Below are positions 50,414 through 59,175 of a stretch of 64,000 nucleotides of DNA, in pieces. This DNA is from Eupeodes corollae (lineage: Eukaryota > Arthropoda > Insecta > Diptera > Syrphidae). How positions within the stretch are numbered: position 1 is the first letter of the stretch; each line of letters starts with the position of its first letter. The translations under genes and the position numbers were made by a program. The notes beneath the pieces were generated by a model. It did not search any database and had not been told where the DNA came from. It saw only the letters and a program-made list of their open reading frames with translations. The stretch lies in assembly GCF_945859685.1 (NCBI RefSeq), contig NC_079149.1, positions 121,121,575 to 121,185,574 of the forward strand. Direction: 5' to 3'.

Positions 50414-50793
50414 TGTTTGACATATGTTATAGATGTATATTTATATTATTTTAAAGAAACAATTAAAACAAAATAAATCAAATATGCATATTATTTTAAA
50501 TAAGATTTACTTACTATTGTGAATTACATAATATGATATTAGCCCAATATGACATTTCTTGTCAAACTAATCATTAATGTTATAATTATAAAAGTTATCT
50601 TTTTAACCTTCTTGAGTAAAAGGAAGGTCAATTATTATTCTGATTATTATATTCGATTCAACCCGACACCATTTTTGTAAAATATATATTTTTTTGAGAA
50701 TTAAAGTAATTATAACGAAGTTTGAAAGAAATTGAGTTTTATTTTGTATCAATTGGAAATAAAGATAGAAATTTTAACTGGCGACAAGAAACA
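50414..50793 (+). repeat. 5' LTR (380 bp)
   Basis: Starts TGTTTGACATATG and ends CAAGAAACA. A good TATA box (TATAAAAG) lies at 50587-50594 and a polyadenylation signal AATAAA at 50758-50763. The boundaries are set by the match to 58155-58534 and the flanking CAAAG. I found no difference between the two LTRs on base-by-base reading. Confidence 0.97.
50587..50594 (+). promoter_or_regulatory. LTR TATA box
   Basis: TATAAAAG, the likely core promoter of the element. The transcription start would lie about 30 bp downstream in the LTR. The same motif occurs in the 3' LTR at 58328-58335. Confidence 0.6.
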
Positions 50794-51171
50794 TTGGTCC
50801 TTCGAGCCTTAAATTAGATTAAATTAATTAAAACAAAAAGAAAAGTGTGTAAATTTGTCTTTTATATAAAGTGAAATATACATATATATATACATATATA
50901 TATAGACATTTTTAAACTTTAATTTTTAAAATTAATAAGTTGTGCAAGAAAATTGCGTAAAACAAAAAACAATAAATTACAATTGACTATAAATTTAAAT
51001 TATTTAAAAAGAACATAATTGTGCTGTGCAAATCGGGGCTCCCGCGACGCGTAATTAATACCAAACTCAACTCTACATCATACATCGAAGGCACACAAAG
51101 TAAGTCCTCATTTTTAAAGTATTTTTTTTGCTCTTTTTTTTATTACATTTTTTAAATAACAAAAGTCCATT
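50794..51171 (+). other. BEL leader, possible small intron
   Basis: A 378-bp untranslated leader in which I find no ATG before the gag-pol start. It includes a TA-rich run near 50878-50905. GTAAGT at 51100-51105 and an AAAAG acceptor ending at 51165, preceded by long T-rich stretches, outline a possible 66-bp intron just upstream of the start codon. The acceptor (AAG) is weak, so splicing is only a possibility. Confidence 0.5.
50795..50808 (+). other. Candidate primer-binding site
   Basis: TGGTCCTTCGAGCC begins one base after the 5' LTR. TGG pairs with the CCA end of a tRNA, as in other LTR elements. I could not assign the primer tRNA with confidence. Confidence 0.6.
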
Positions 51172-54100
51172 ATGTCGTTTGGGGAGCTTCAAAAAGAAGT
51201 TTTGGCGCAATTAGAGCGCGACTTTTCTAATTTTAAGAAGACAGGCCAGGCTCGTCGAACGAGTAACTATTTGAAAACTCGCATGGAGCTTCTTGAACAA
51301 AATTTAGAAAATGCCAAACGATATCACGAGGAAATCGTTAGCGGGGGGAAGCTCGAAGAGAATTTTAAAAAGGAAGACATGATAGCGGTGTTCGATCAAA
51401 TTCGCGCCATTTATCTCGAATATAGGACTGAAATGATGGATGGTTTAGACAAATTAAGTCCGTCCGCTCCACTTACGCCTACAGTGGGAGCACCTCCATC
51501 AACAGGCCTTCCATCAGCAACACACCAGTCACAGCCAAATGTCCTCAAGCTTCCTCCAATCAAACCTCCCACGTTCTCGGGGTCTTATACATCGTGGCGT
51601 TCCTATCACGATATTTTTACGTCACTTGTTCATAACAATCCTGGCTTGAACGAGATCCAAAAAATGCATTTTTTGAAAGAAAGTTTGACTGGCGATGCCG
51701 AACGTCTTCTGCATCATTTAGATCTTAGTTCTGGGAATTATGCAAAGGCATGGGATTTATTGAAAGAAAGGTATGATCATAAAAGAGTTTTGGTCAATTC
51801 TTATCTCAAGGTCTTTTTTGGCCAACCTGTACAAAGTAAGGAATCTGCCGAAACCCTTAAAAGCTTACTTGACACAACAATCGAAGTTGTTCATGCTCTG
51901 GAAAATTTAGGATTACCAGTGAAGGACTGGGACACAATATTAATTTATATTCTCTTTCAAAAACTATCCGCCAAAACCCAACAGCTATGGGAAGAAAAGC
52001 TCGGCAATAACAAAGAACTCCCAACCTTCGCCGATTTTACTGATTTTCTTAAATCACGTTTTCGGACTTTGGAAGCTATTGTGCAGCAAGCCAGTTGCAC
52101 TACACAGCCAAAGCCAGTCACGAAATCGCCTGTCACAGCTAAAACATTTCATGCTAAAACCCAAAAACAACAATTTAAAACGCAATATCAATGTCAAATT
52201 TGCAAAAAAGGACAACACTCGTTGATGAAATGTTATCGGTTTTTAAACATGGATGCGGTACAAAAGCAACAGGCTGTACAGCAAGCTGGAGTGTGTGAAA
52301 ACTGTCTTGCTTACAGCCACAAAACTCCTTTTTGTTTAAGTAACCGGTCCTGTTATTTTTGTAACCAAAAACATCACTCTTTTTTGCACAACAATTTACA
52401 CACACAAAACACGATTTCTAATCCTAGTAACTCAATTTCACAAAATTCAAGTTCTAATGCGAACAACTCAACACATTTTCAACAACGAAGTTCACAACTT
52501 CAGAACCAACAGGTAGCCGTGAATCCAAATGCTCCTGCTTTCCAACCAACAGGCGAAAGTGTTCCTGGTTGCAATACCCGACACAATTTTTATGCGTCTC
52601 AAGTCCACGGTACTCAAATTTTATTAGCCACTGCGATCGTTAGAGTTAAATGTGAATATGGAAGATTTTCAGATCTCAGAGCACTAATTGACCCAGGCTC
52701 AGATGCCACCTTTATCTCTGAGTCAGCAGCAAGGCTTTTAAATCTCACCCAACACCAAACAAATGTTAATGTATCAGGGCTAGGGAAGGTCAGCAGCGGC
52801 ATCAGTCAAAGTTACGTTAACATAATGTTTAAATCTAAACATTCGACGTTTGAAGGCGCAACCAAAGCGTACATTTTTAAATCGTTGACTGGCCTTCTTC
52901 CGACCCACAAAATGATACCACACAATTATGATCATCTGGCTAATTTGCAGTTAGCAGATCCTGAATTTTATGTTCCCGCTCCAATCGACATACTTTTCGG
53001 CTCAGATGTTTATCCGGACATTATATTACCGGAAATTATTCGCAGCGAGCACGTAGTCGCTCCCATTGCACAAAACACCCAATTGGGGTGGATTATATTG
53101 GGTAAGAATCCTGAAGTTACTCCAAAGTCGATCCGAAGTTTCTTCCAACACATTGATCTCGATACACAAATCCGAAAATTTTGGGAGATTGAAGAAATTC
53201 CTTTCGTGATTCGAGCTTCAGAAGAGGATATTGCCTGCGAAAAGTATTTTAATGAAACAACCAAGCGGTTATGTGATGGGCGGTACGAAGTGAATCTTCC
53301 ATTTAAAGTAGGATTTCATCCGGAACTAGGATCCAGCAAAGAAATGGCAACTCGACGTTTTTTATCTTTGGAACGACGATTTGAAAGGGACCCAAAATTG
53401 CAAGAAAGTTACAGCCAATGTATCATGGAATACCTCAGTTTGAAACACATGGAAGAAGTAGACGTAAACGACCCAATTTTGAAAACCCCTTTTCACTATT
53501 TTCTTCCTCATCATGCTGTGTTTAAAGAATCGAGTTCTACCACAAAATTAAGAGTCGTTTTTGATGCAGCCTCAAAAACCTATGATGGTACATCCTTAAA
53601 TCAACACCTGATGACAGGTCCTAAACTTCAAAAGAACATTGTTGACATAATTTTAAAATGGCGAGCATTCAAATTTACAATAACAGCTGATATAGAGAAG
53701 ATGTATCGCCAAATTTTTGTGCAAGAACTGGATAGATACTATCAACTCATTATTTGGCGCGAAAATCCAAAGCAACCCATCAAGGTCTTTAAACTGAAGA
53801 CGGTCACTTTTGGCACGGCTTGTGCGCCTTATTTGGCCATTCGTGTCCTACACAAAGCCGCTGATGATGAGTCTGAAAGGTATCCAAAGGGAGCTCTTGC
53901 GGTTAAAAGTGAGATGTACGTAGACGATTTCATCAGTGGAGGAGATTCTATAGACGAAACTCGTATAAAACGCGAAGAAACACGAAATCTTTTGGCGTCT
54001 GCAGGCCTCAAACTTCGGAAGTGGACGTCCAACTGCAAAGATCTTCTGCAAGACTTACCCAAAGAAGATTGTGAGATAACTTTTGAAGTGCCTTTTCAAT

Positions 54101-56514
54101 CAAAAGATCATGTCAAAACATTAGGCATAAGATGGAATCCACAAGAAGACTCATTTTCGTTCAAAAACTTTCAACAAGAAACCGATGAAGTGACAAAAAG
54201 GACAATGCTATCAGCAATTGCAAAACTTTTTGATCCGCTTGGCTGGATTGCGCCATGTGTGATCAAAGCCAAGATCATAATGCAAAAATTATGGTGCAGA
54301 GGAACCGATTGGGATGAACCCATTTCATCAGATCTTAAAGAAGAATGGCAAGTTTTTCAGAAGGAATTGCCTTTAATACAACACGTTAAAATCCCACGGT
54401 GGATAAATACACACAATACACAGAAATCGGTGGAATTTCACGGTTTTAGTGACGCGTCGGAGAAGGCTTATGGAGCAGTTGTCTTCATACGTGTCCTTGA
54501 TAATGCCGAGAATATTCACATGCATATACTAATATCGAAAACAAAGGTGGCTCCATTGAAAACAGTCAGTCTACCACGACTAGAACTTTGTGGAGCTGTT
54601 CTCTTGGCATCACTATTAAATTACACAAAAGAAGTTCTCGATGTCTCGAACGCAAAGGTATACGCATGGTCAGACTCAATGATTACGTTGGCTTGGATTA
54701 AAGCACAACCTTCCAAATGGACAACGTTTGTCAGTAACAGGGTTGCTGAAATCCAACGATTAACAAACTGCGATATTTGGAAACACATTCCAACAGACCA
54801 TAACCCAGCTGATTTAGCATCTAGGGGCGTTTCACCTTCAGCGTTGGGAACACAAGACCTTTGGTGGATAGGGCCCTCATTTTTGCGAGAAAAGTGGCAA
54901 TTTGAAATACCCGTACAACCATCTACTCTCGAAACCGAAATTGAAAGGCGAACGGAAAAGAAACAATGCTTAATAGCCAACTCTGATGAAGCATATGATG
55001 ACATTAACAGATGTATACTTAGGTGTTCGCGACTATCAAAGATCATCAGAGCAATTGCATTCTGTTATCGCTTTAAATGGAATTGCCTTGCAAAAAGACG
55101 AAAAACATTAAGGATTTCAGGAGAATTGAATCCAGATGAGCTACAAGTTGCAGCCTTCTTGGTGCATAAAGCAGCACAAAGGCTCATGTTCACTGCAGAA
55201 CTGAGTGAATTAGAGAATAAAAATACAATTCCCAAATCCTTGTTATCACTTAATGCGTTCATCGATGGTAATGGGTTACTTCGTGTGGGTGGCCGACTCG
55301 AGAACACACTACTTTCATATAACCAGCAACATCCGATCATTCTAAAACCCAATTACCACTTCTCTGAACTAGTGATGCGAGATGCACACAATAAGACCCT
55401 ACACGGAGGAAATCAGCAAACTGCGGCCTTCATCCGTATGACTTACTGGATAACAAGACTTAAACAACACGTAAAAAAACATATACATAATTGCCCAATA
55501 TGTTTCAGATACAAAAAAAGGAGTCTACAACAACTCATGGGAAGCCTGCCAGCACCACGAGTACGAATATCCAGACCATTCACCCATACAGGAGTTGATT
55601 ACGCCGGTCCTATAGAAATTAAAACATGGAAAGGAAGAGGAGCTAAAACTTTCAAAGGATATTTTGCCATTTTTATTTGCCTGTCTACCAAGGCAATCCA
55701 CCTCGAAACAGTGTCAGACTTGACAACACAGGCATTCCTAGCAGCTCTTCGTCGCTTCACCTCACGCCGAGGCATTTGTGCCCAAATTTATAGCGACTGC
55801 GGCACGAACTTTGTGGGAGCTAATCGCGAATTAGCCCGTATGCTAGAAGAAGCTAAACACGATTGGAAAGAAATCGCAGGGACTCTAGCTAATTCAGGAA
55901 CAAACTGGAATTTTATTCCTCCAGCTTCCCCTCACTTTGGTGGTCTTTGGGAAGCTGGTGTGAAATCAGTTAAACACCATCTAAAACGAACCACAAGAGA
56001 TGAGAGGTTAACTTTCGAGGAACTCTACACACTTCTCACGCAGATCGAAGCCTGTTTGAATTCCCGACCTCTATGCCCTCTATCGGATAATATCGATGAT
56101 CTAGACTATTTAACACCAGGACACTTCCTAATTGGCGAACCCTTGCTCACAATTCCTCAAAAGGACAAAAACGTAGAAAACATGAGCTATCTAGACAGAT
56201 GGAAAAAGACTCAAGCTCTCGTCAACGTGTTCTGGCAAAAATGGAACGGAGAATACCTTTCACGATTGCAACAACGACCAAAATGGACGAAAAGGGAAGC
56301 CGAACCTAAAGTTGGAAGTCTTGTTTTGGTCAAGGATGAAAGACTTCCGCCATCCCAATGGGCATTAGCAAGAATAACCGACACACATCCGGGAGCTGAC
56401 GGACTAGTCCGAGTGGTAACGCTAAAAACAAAATCTGGAATTATGAAACGGCCTATCACGAAAATCTGTTACCTACCGTGTAACACCTCGACCGATGAAA
56501 ACACCCTAATTTAA
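51172..56514 (+). CDS. BEL/Pao Gag-Pol polyprotein
   Basis: One uninterrupted frame of 1780 codons encodes all proteins for particle formation, reverse transcription and integration. Residues 1-120 are charged and probably helical. Residues about 127-290 form the Gag (DUF1759-type) domain. Zinc-knuckle-like motifs follow: CX2CX4HX4C at 341-354, a Cys/His cluster at 375-388, and CX2CX4HX3H at 394-406. A Gln/Asn/Ser-rich linker leads to an A17-type protease with catalytic Asp507 in the sequence DPGS. The RT has Asp840 and YVDD at 916-919. RNase H has Asp1094, Glu1138 and Asp1168. The integrase zinc site is H1406, H1411, C1441, C1444, and its catalytic residues are D1476, D1542, E1594. A DUF5641-like C-terminus spans about 1665-1765. 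The start is the first ATG after the leader. Gag and Pol are fused without a frameshift, as is usual for BEL. All expected catalytic residues are present, so the protein may be active. Confidence 0.97.
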   Translation: MSFGELQKEVLAQLERDFSNFKKTGQARRTSNYLKTRMELLEQNLENAKRYHEEIVSGGKLEENFKKEDMIAVFDQIRAIYLEYRTEMMDGLDKLSPSAPLTPTVGAPPSTGLPSATHQSQPNVLKLPPIKPPTFSGSYTSWRSYHDIFTSLVHNNPGLNEIQKMHFLKESLTGDAERLLHHLDLSSGNYAKAWDLLKERYDHKRVLVNSYLKVFFGQPVQSKESAETLKSLLDTTIEVVHALENLGLPVKDWDTILIYILFQKLSAKTQQLWEEKLGNNKELPTFADFTDFLKSRFRTLEAIVQQASCTTQPKPVTKSPVTAKTFHAKTQKQQFKTQYQCQICKKGQHSLMKCYRFLNMDAVQKQQAVQQAGVCENCLAYSHKTPFCLSNRSCYFCNQKHHSFLHNNLHTQNTISNPSNSISQNSSSNANNSTHFQQRSSQLQNQQVAVNPNAPAFQPTGESVPGCNTRHNFYASQVHGTQILLATAIVRVKCEYGRFSDLRALIDPGSDATFISESAARLLNLTQHQTNVNVSGLGKVSSGISQSYVNIMFKSKHSTFEGATKAYIFKSLTGLLPTHKMIPHNYDHLANLQLADPEFYVPAPIDILFGSDVYPDIILPEIIRSEHVVAPIAQNTQLGWIILGKNPEVTPKSIRSFFQHIDLDTQIRKFWEIEEIPFVIRASEEDIACEKYFNETTKRLCDGRYEVNLPFKVGFHPELGSSKEMATRRFLSLERRFERDPKLQESYSQCIMEYLSLKHMEEVDVNDPILKTPFHYFLPHHAVFKESSSTTKLRVVFDAASKTYDGTSLNQHLMTGPKLQKNIVDIILKWRAFKFTITADIEKMYRQIFVQELDRYYQLIIWRENPKQPIKVFKLKTVTFGTACAPYLAIRVLHKAADDESERYPKGALAVKSEMYVDDFISGGDSIDETRIKREETRNLLASAGLKLRKWTSNCKDLLQDLPKEDCEITFEVPFQSKDHVKTLGIRWNPQEDSFSFKNFQQETDEVTKRTMLSAIAKLFDPLGWIAPCVIKAKIIMQKLWCRGTDWDEPISSDLKEEWQVFQKELPLIQHVKIPRWINTHNTQKSVEFHGFSDASEKAYGAVVFIRVLDNAENIHMHILISKTKVAPLKTVSLPRLELCGAVLLASLLNYTKEVLDVSNAKVYAWSDSMITLAWIKAQPSKWTTFVSNRVAEIQRLTNCDIWKHIPTDHNPADLASRGVSPSALGTQDLWWIGPSFLREKWQFEIPVQPSTLETEIERRTEKKQCLIANSDEAYDDINRCILRCSRLSKIIRAIAFCYRFKWNCLAKRRKTLRISGELNPDELQVAAFLVHKAAQRLMFTAELSELENKNTIPKSLLSLNAFIDGNGLLRVGGRLENTLLSYNQQHPIILKPNYHFSELVMRDAHNKTLHGGNQQTAAFIRMTYWITRLKQHVKKHIHNCPICFRYKKRSLQQLMGSLPAPRVRISRPFTHTGVDYAGPIEIKTWKGRGAKTFKGYFAIFICLSTKAIHLETVSDLTTQAFLAALRRFTSRRGICAQIYSDCGTNFVGANRELARMLEEAKHDWKEIAGTLANSGTNWNFIPPASPHFGGLWEAGVKSVKHHLKRTTRDERLTFEELYTLLTQIEACLNSRPLCPLSDNIDDLDYLTPGHFLIGEPLLTIPQKDKNVENMSYLDRWKKTQALVNVFWQKWNGEYLSRLQQRPKWTKREAEPKVGSLVLVKDERLPPSQWALARITDTHPGADGLVRVVTLKTKSGIMKRPITKICYLPCNTSTDENTLI

Positions 56515-57451
56515 ATCAATAATAATAATTAAAAAAAAGTAATAATTCGTAAAAAATAATTGATTTGAAAATATATTAAAATCATCAAAATGATCAAAGA
56601 CTCCACACGACACCACATTTAAATCATTACAGTCCACTCAATAAATCTCAAAAAGAAAACATTCAAACAATTCAAAGAATCCATAAAATTAGAATTCGAA
56701 ATAGAATTATTTGAAATAAAATTCGAAAAAAAAAAAAACTCATTATAATATTTTTTAAAAAATTTATTAAATATAATAATTTAATACACAACACAATAAA
56801 TTCATATAAATAAATTAAACTACACCACACCACCAGCAAATCCATCGATGAAATCCCTTCGGCAAATCCATCAAACCCCGTCGGCAAAAACACAATCCAA
56901 TCGCCGTCGGCTTTTCAGTTTTTTATATTTTATATAAATATTTACACAACACAACAAGATTACAATTTTATACTAATTTTCACAAAATTTTAAATTAACA
57001 ACACAACACAATGAAAAATTATTTAAAAACATTTTTTTTTTTACCGCTAAAAATTATCACACAACACTAAAAATTAATTAATTATTTTATATTTTTAAAT
57101 CAAATTGAATTCAAAACGAATTCAGACCAAAATCCGATATGACGTCATCAACGTTGGCTAACATCGGCAGCCATTTGCAATTATTTGCATTGTAAAATAA
57201 CACACATTCATCACCCGAAATCGAAATCGTAAAAAAAAAAATACGCTACCGAAACACGTAAGCACACGCACACACGCACACACAACATTTTAATAATTAA
57301 AAACAAAAAAAAAAAGAGTCCAAATAAATAAAATTTATAAAATTTATAAATAAAATTAAATTATAATAAATATAAATATAAATTAAATAAAAATTAAAAA
57401 CATAATAAAAAACACCAAACCACATCCAACCCGCGCTTTATGCGGATTCAA

Positions 57452-57520
57452 CAGCGGCAGCAGCACCGACAGCAGCAGCAGCGACAGCAGCAGCAGCGAC
57501 GGCAGCAGCAACGGCAGCAA
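57452..57520 (+). repeat. CAG/CGG-rich triplet tract in BEL 3' region
   Basis: Runs of CAGCAGCAG interrupted by CGACAG and CGGCAG. From an ATG at 57440 this reads as a 38-codon Gln/Arg-rich peptide ending at 57556. I regard it as simple sequence, not a gene. Confidence 0.75.
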
Positions 57521-58143
57521 CCACTTCACACAACACTCAATCACTTGATGTTTTAATAATTTATTATTATCAATATAAAAATAATAATAATTGGCAACCG
57601 CACTACCAATTTGTAATAATAATAAATCTGATAATAATATAATATACTTTTAATATTTTCATAAACATTTTTTCACTTACACACGCCCGGCACGAGAAAT
57701 AATAATAAATAATACCAGAAAAATATAATTTAAACACTACGCACAATTAACATAACGATCGACCGCGACCCGACATCAATGAAAATCGATTTACGTTTAA
57801 AGACGATCGTCAATAGACCACGGCGAATTCAATAATGTGCATTGGTAAAGAGAAAACAACAACAAGAACATCGTACAGTAACCTTGAATGGGCAACGGTT
57901 GTAAAAGCTCATTGAATGAAATCAATAAGGAAAACTATGAGTGCAGGTGTCATGCACTAACATAAACTGTTATTTTTTGTTGTTAACCTTGAACTTGTTT
58001 GTCTTGTTTTATGTTACTCTAATAATTTTTTCTCTTTGCATGTTCTTACCAAAGAAAGTTAGCAACAATTTGGGGGGTACTTACGCATCGAATAAAAATA
58101 TGCCAGGGCCGGATTGGACACTTATTTGCGAACATCGTTCACC

Positions 58144-58154
58144 GGGGCGGAGAA
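58144..58154 (+). other. Polypurine tract of BEL element
   Basis: GGGGCGGAGAA directly before the 3' LTR, with a single pyrimidine. This is the expected primer site for plus-strand DNA synthesis. Confidence 0.8.
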
Positions 58155-58534
58155 TGTTTGACATATGTTATAGATGTATATTTATATTATTTTAAAGAAA
58201 CAATTAAAACAAAATAAATCAAATATGCATATTATTTTAAATAAGATTTACTTACTATTGTGAATTACATAATATGATATTAGCCCAATATGACATTTCT
58301 TGTCAAACTAATCATTAATGTTATAATTATAAAAGTTATCTTTTTAACCTTCTTGAGTAAAAGGAAGGTCAATTATTATTCTGATTATTATATTCGATTC
58401 AACCCGACACCATTTTTGTAAAATATATATTTTTTTGAGAATTAAAGTAATTATAACGAAGTTTGAAAGAAATTGAGTTTTATTTTGTATCAATTGGAAA
58501 TAAAGATAGAAATTTTAACTGGCGACAAGAAACA
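58155..58534 (+). repeat. 3' LTR (380 bp)
   Basis: The same length and sequence as the 5' LTR, offset by 7741 bp. The polyadenylation signal AATAAA is at 58499-58504. It is followed by the target duplication CAAAG. Confidence 0.97.
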
Positions 58535-58539
58535 CAAAG
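58535..58539. repeat. Target-site duplication of BEL element, right
   Basis: CAAAG directly after the 3' LTR, pairing with 50409-50413. Confidence 0.95.
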
Positions 58540-59175
58540 TGTGTAGAAATTGATTTTCGACTTAAATATCTTTTCAAAGATTATGTCTTCCAACTTATTT
58601 TATCTTATACAAAATATTGCTGTTAACATTCATTCAAATTTTGAGGAAAATCGAATTAACAGTTTTCTTACAAAAAATAATAAATGTAGGTTAGAATTTA
58701 CTATCGACTCGAATATCTTTTCAAAAATTGAAAATATTGGCTTCAAGCTTATTTTATCTCACAGAAAATATTGTTTTTGACTTTTAGTAAATTTTTTTTA
58801 TAAAAATTCAACAGTCTGTTTTTTTTCATAACAAAATAAAATCTGTTCTCGATTCTTCGAGAATAAAACATTAACTTCAAATTAATTTCATTCATCCAGT
58901 TTGTATTTGTTTATATAAGAAATACAAACTTTTAGGGAATGCAATTAAAATTGGTAAAAATTGGTTTTCGACTAGTAATCTCGTTAGCAAAATTAGATTT
59001 TGAAATCAAACTATTTCATCATATGCAAAATATTGTTGCTAATTTTAATATTTCTTAGAATCATTGAACTGACAACTTTTTTAACCGAACACGAAAACGT
59101 ACAAACTTTGAAGCAAGACAAATCGACAGACGGGATAGTAAGTTATCAGTGCAAGTCGCATACCAGCCCCTTTTT
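58540..59175 (-). repeat. Interspersed repeat family A, copy 8, head half
   Basis: Continues the copy broken at 50413: interior units with GAAATTGATTTTCGACTTAA and TCTTTTCAAAGATTATG. The conserved head follows (GACAAATCGACAGACGGGAT ... GCATACCAGCCCC) and ends at about 59175. The two halves join to about 1.2 kb when the BEL element and one CAAAG are removed. Confidence 0.85.

Larger units (their letters stand above)
56515..58154 (+). other. BEL 3' untranslated stretch (1.64 kb)
   Basis: A long, very AT-rich non-coding region between the pol stop and the 3' LTR. It includes TGACGTCA (a perfect CRE-type palindrome) at 57140-57147, a CACACG-rich patch near 57260-57285, and the CAG-rich tract at 57452-57520. 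Frames are short. The 84-codon frame at 57941-58195 runs into the LTR and has no signal peptide or envelope-like features beyond one hydrophobic stretch. No env gene is supported. Confidence 0.85.
50414..58534 (+). mobile_element. Complete BEL/Pao LTR retrotransposon (8121 bp)
   Basis: Order: 5' LTR, primer-site candidate, ATG-free leader, single gag-pol frame, long 3' untranslated stretch, purine tract, 3' LTR. The whole element is bounded by a 5-bp direct duplication. Assignment to BEL/Pao rests on the Gag N-terminal domain (DUF1759 type), the A17-type protease, the RT with YVDD, and the integrase with a 51-residue gap between its second Asp and Glu, followed by a C-terminal DUF5641-like domain. 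The frame is open from start to stop and the LTRs read as identical. The copy is therefore young and structurally complete. No env-like frame is present. Confidence 0.97.

Noticed and set aside
54621..55352. Minus-strand frames of 141 and 95 codons inside pol
   Set aside because: Antisense shadows of the RNase H/integrase coding region.
57440..57556. 38-codon Gln/Arg-rich peptide
   Set aside because: Arises from the CAG-rich simple repeat; no conservation evidence.
57941..58195. Possible env-like frame at the 3' end of the BEL element
   Set aside because: Only 84 codons, crosses into the LTR, and lacks a signal peptide/ectodomain/anchor layout.
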